Positions 62,029-64,000 of a DNA stretch of 64,000 nt are shown one piece after another. The notes beneath the pieces were generated by a model. It ran no database searches and had not been told where the DNA came from. It worked only from the letters and a program-made list of their open reading frames with translations. Within the stretch, counting starts at the first letter, position 1. Every line of letters starts with the position of its first letter. This DNA is from Porphyrobacter sp. AAP82 (lineage in GTDB: Bacteria; Pseudomonadota; Alphaproteobacteria; Sphingomonadales; Sphingomonadaceae), in NCBI RefSeq assembly GCF_000331285.1, contig NZ_ANFX01000012.1:1-64000 (forward strand), written 5' to 3'. The position numbers and the translations under genes are program-made.

Positions 62029-64000
62029 CTACTTGACGCCCATTTCCGCAAGCAGACGGTCCGCACCGTCGACCTTGTCCATGGTCCACATCATGAAGCG
62101 GCTGTCGACGTGGATCGTGCGGTTGATCGCCGGATCATACATCCAGTCGCTGACCACGCCCTCGATCGTGCCGTCGAAGGCAAGGCCGACGAACTCGCCG
62201 CGCGCATTCAGCGTCGAGGAGCCCGAATTGCCGTTGGTGATGTCGACCGTCGACATGAAGTCGACCGGAAGCGTGCCCAATGCGGGCGCGGTGTAGCCGG
62301 CGTAGTCCTTTGCCTTGATGAGATCGATCATGGTGTCGGGCGCATCGAATTCGCCGCGCCCGGTGTGCTTGGCAAGGAGGCCCTCGGCGGTGGTGAAGGC
62401 GGTCCAGACCTGCCCGTCGACCGCCTTGCCGGTGACCTTGCCATAGGTGAAGCGCAGCGAGCCGTTGGCATCGGGATACATGGTCTTGCCCTGACTGGTC
62501 GCATAGGCGAGCCGCGCGGCCATCACTGCCGAGCGCGCCTTCTGGACAAGCCCGGCGCGTTCCTTGTCGGCGGCTTCGGCAGCCATCGCCTCGTCATAGG
62601 TTGCGACCGCGAGCTGGATGAAGGGATCGCTCGACGCCTTGAAGTCGGCGGGGGTCTTGCCCATCCACTCCATGCGCTTGGCCGTGGTGCCAAGTTCACT
62701 GGTGGCATAGAGCGACGCGAGGTCCTTGCCTTCCATGAAGGCATCGAAGCTCTTGATGCGCTGGTCGGCGGGCAGGGTGCGGTATTCGGCGATGGCATCG
62801 GCGAACAGCGCCTTGTCGATCGCCTCGACATAGCGGCGCTCGATGATCGCCATGCGCTGCGTCATGAAGGCCTTGTCGCGCGCCTGGAAGCCGGGTTCGC
62901 GGGCCGCGTCGGGCTTGGCCTGCTCGTTCGCCCAGCGGTAGAGCGTGCGCGCCGCGCCGTAGAGCTGCCCGCGTCCCAGCAGCCCACGCTTGGCATCGGC
63001 GAGCGAGGCCGCGTTGGTTTCGGCCACCAGCTTGTCGAGTTCGGCGAGCGCCGCGCCATATTGCGCCTCGCGCTTAGGATCGGCCTTGATCCATGCGCGG
63101 AAAAGCGCTTCCTCGGCGGCCTTCTTGCCGGTCAGCGAAATCGCGTCGGCGCCTGCCAGCTGGCCGGCGATCTTCTTCTCGTAGTTCTCCACGCCCTGGA
63201 GCGTCGCGGCATAGGCGATTGTCGCGGCCTGGTTGCCTGCGGTCAGCTCGTCGATGCGGTCGCCATATCCGGCGAGCATGCGCTGCTGGTAGGGGTAGAG
63301 CTCCTCGTAATAGAAGCGCGCTTCGTCAGCGGTGCGCAGGCGTTCGGTGGTGCCCGGGAAGCCTGCAACCATCACGAAATCGCCTTCCTTGACGCCTTCC
63401 TTGGCGATGGGCAGCCATGCCTTGGGCTGGAAGGGCACGTTGTCCTTGCTGAACGGCACCGAGGAACCGTCGGGCGCCACATAGGCGCGGTAGAAGGAGA
63501 AATCGCCGGTGTGGCGCGGCCACATCCAGTTGTCCTTCTCGCCGCCGAAATTGCCGACGCCGCGGGCGGGCGCATAGACAAGGCGCACGTCCTGGATTTC
63601 GAGCTGCTGCTGGAGCCAGTATTGCGCGCCGCCGAAATAGGCGCGCACGTCGCAGCGGCGGTTGGCTTGGCGCTCGCAGGCCTCGATCAGCGCGGCGCGA
63701 TTGGCCTGCAACCGGTCATAGCGCGCGCGGCCATCGAGCTTCTCGGCGCCCTTGAGCATCGCTGCGGTCACGTCGCGCAGGTCCTCAATCACGTAGATGC
63801 GGCTGCCGGGCGCGGCGGGGAGTTCATCGCCAAGCGCCTTCGCAAGGAAGCCGTTGGTGAGGTAATCGTTCTCGGGCGAGGAGTTGTACTGGAGCGATCC
63901 CGCGACGCAGTGGTGGTTGGTGGCGACCAGACCCTCGGGCGAGAGGAACGCGGCCGAGCAGCCGCCCAGCGAGGCGATGGCGGTGAGCGGCGGGCGTTGC
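62029..64000 (-). CDS. S46-family dipeptidyl-peptidase (5' end outside window)
   Basis: The frame is open from the right edge to the stop at 62029, giving 656 residues of a protein normally about 700-720 long. The serine-protease triad is visible: His in GCSAAFLSPEGLVATNHHC, Asp in NWMWPRHTGDFSFYRAYV and Ser in DITNGNSGSSTLNARGEFVGLAFDG. The N-terminal signal peptide must lie beyond 64000. S46 enzymes (DPP7/DPP11) work in the periplasm, removing dipeptides from peptides during protein use. Which specificity this one has cannot be read with confidence. Confidence 0.93.
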   Translation of the reverse strand, partial: QRPPLTAIASLGGCSAAFLSPEGLVATNHHCVAGSLQYNSSPENDYLTNGFLAKALGDELPAAPGSRIYVIEDLRDVTAAMLKGAEKLDGRARYDRLQANRAALIEACERQANRRCDVRAYFGGAQYWLQQQLEIQDVRLVYAPARGVGNFGGEKDNWMWPRHTGDFSFYRAYVAPDGSSVPFSKDNVPFQPKAWLPIAKEGVKEGDFVMVAGFPGTTERLRTADEARFYYEELYPYQQRMLAGYGDRIDELTAGNQAATIAYAATLQGVENYEKKIAGQLAGADAISLTGKKAAEEALFRAWIKADPKREAQYGAALAELDKLVAETNAASLADAKRGLLGRGQLYGAARTLYRWANEQAKPDAAREPGFQARDKAFMTQRMAIIERRYVEAIDKALFADAIAEYRTLPADQRIKSFDAFMEGKDLASLYATSELGTTAKRMEWMGKTPADFKASSDPFIQLAVATYDEAMAAEAADKERAGLVQKARSAVMAARLAYATSQGKTMYPDANGSLRFTYGKVTGKAVDGQVWTAFTTAEGLLAKHTGRGEFDAPDTMIDLIKAKDYAGYTAPALGTLPVDFMSTVDITNGNSGSSTLNARGEFVGLAFDGTIEGVVSDWMYDPAINRTIHVDSRFMMWTMDKVDGADRLLAEMGVK

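Overview
The window looks like chromosome of a high-GC alphaproteobacterium of the order Sphingomonadales, most likely an Erythrobacter/Porphyrobacter-like member. This is inferred from the many TonB-dependent receptors, the NrsF-type anti-sigma gene, paired acyl-CoA dehydrogenases, an S46 peptidase and an Entner-Doudoroff sugar economy. No rRNA, tRNA or CRISPR array was seen.

1-18.4 kb is an accessory secretion and signalling region with lower GC and AT-rich gaps. A giant minus-strand gene (at least 2505 codons, continuing past base 1) encodes an animal-type haem peroxidase followed by RTX calcium-binding repeats, five Ig-like repeats and a 15-residue Pro/Val/Glu repeat. A complete type I secretion operon lies nearby (TolC with a C-terminal SPOR domain, PrtD-like ABC, HlyD) with a coupled 36-residue peptide gene behind it. 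Between them is a divergent receiver/winged-helix regulator. A histidine kinase/receiver/LuxR operon and a PilZ gene follow.

18.7-25 kb is a scar zone: a tiny Flp-pilin-like gene, a dead IS3-family transposase, a TonB-receptor N-terminus joined to a sulfatase C-terminus, an intact acyl-CoA dehydrogenase, and an in-frame chimera of a 5-oxoprolinase-type N-terminus with an autotransporter C-terminus.

25-39.3 kb is the most interesting part. I read it as a cluster for uptake and oxidative desulfonation of sulfoquinovose (SQ) glycosides. A divergent promoter separates a TonB receptor from a four-gene coupled operon: GH31 sulfoquinovosidase with the full SQ-binding signature, LacI regulator, aldo-keto reductase, SsuD-like monooxygenase. 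Downstream of the receptor run an MFS importer and a six-gene unit in which every gene overlaps the next: YeiH-type sulfate exporter, GlpD, NAD(P)H:FMN reductase, a RibB-like protein lacking its metal ligands, and SorA/SorB sulfite dehydrogenase. Proposed flow: SQ-glycerol enters through the receptor and MFS; GH31 releases SQ and glycerol; the monooxygenase with its FMN reductase gives sulfite and 6-oxo-glucose; the reductase makes glucose; SorAB oxidises sulfite; YeiH exports sulfate.

39.3-43.4 kb holds short repeats, a paired acyl-CoA dehydrogenase operon, and an ECF sigma gene broken by one amber codon beside an intact nrsF.

43.5-61.8 kb is a sugar region: a sucrose module (LacI, SUT-type MFS, TonB receptor with two LacI-type operators, GH68 sucrose hydrolase, ROK fructokinase, esterase), then eda-edd-zwf, a FHS-type sugar MFS, a second LacI, and glk with a divergent PEP-carboxylase-like gene. 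zwf and glk share an upstream sequence at the same distance from their starts. The glucose made by the SQ cluster would feed this route. 62-64 kb is the 3' part of an S46 peptidase gene.
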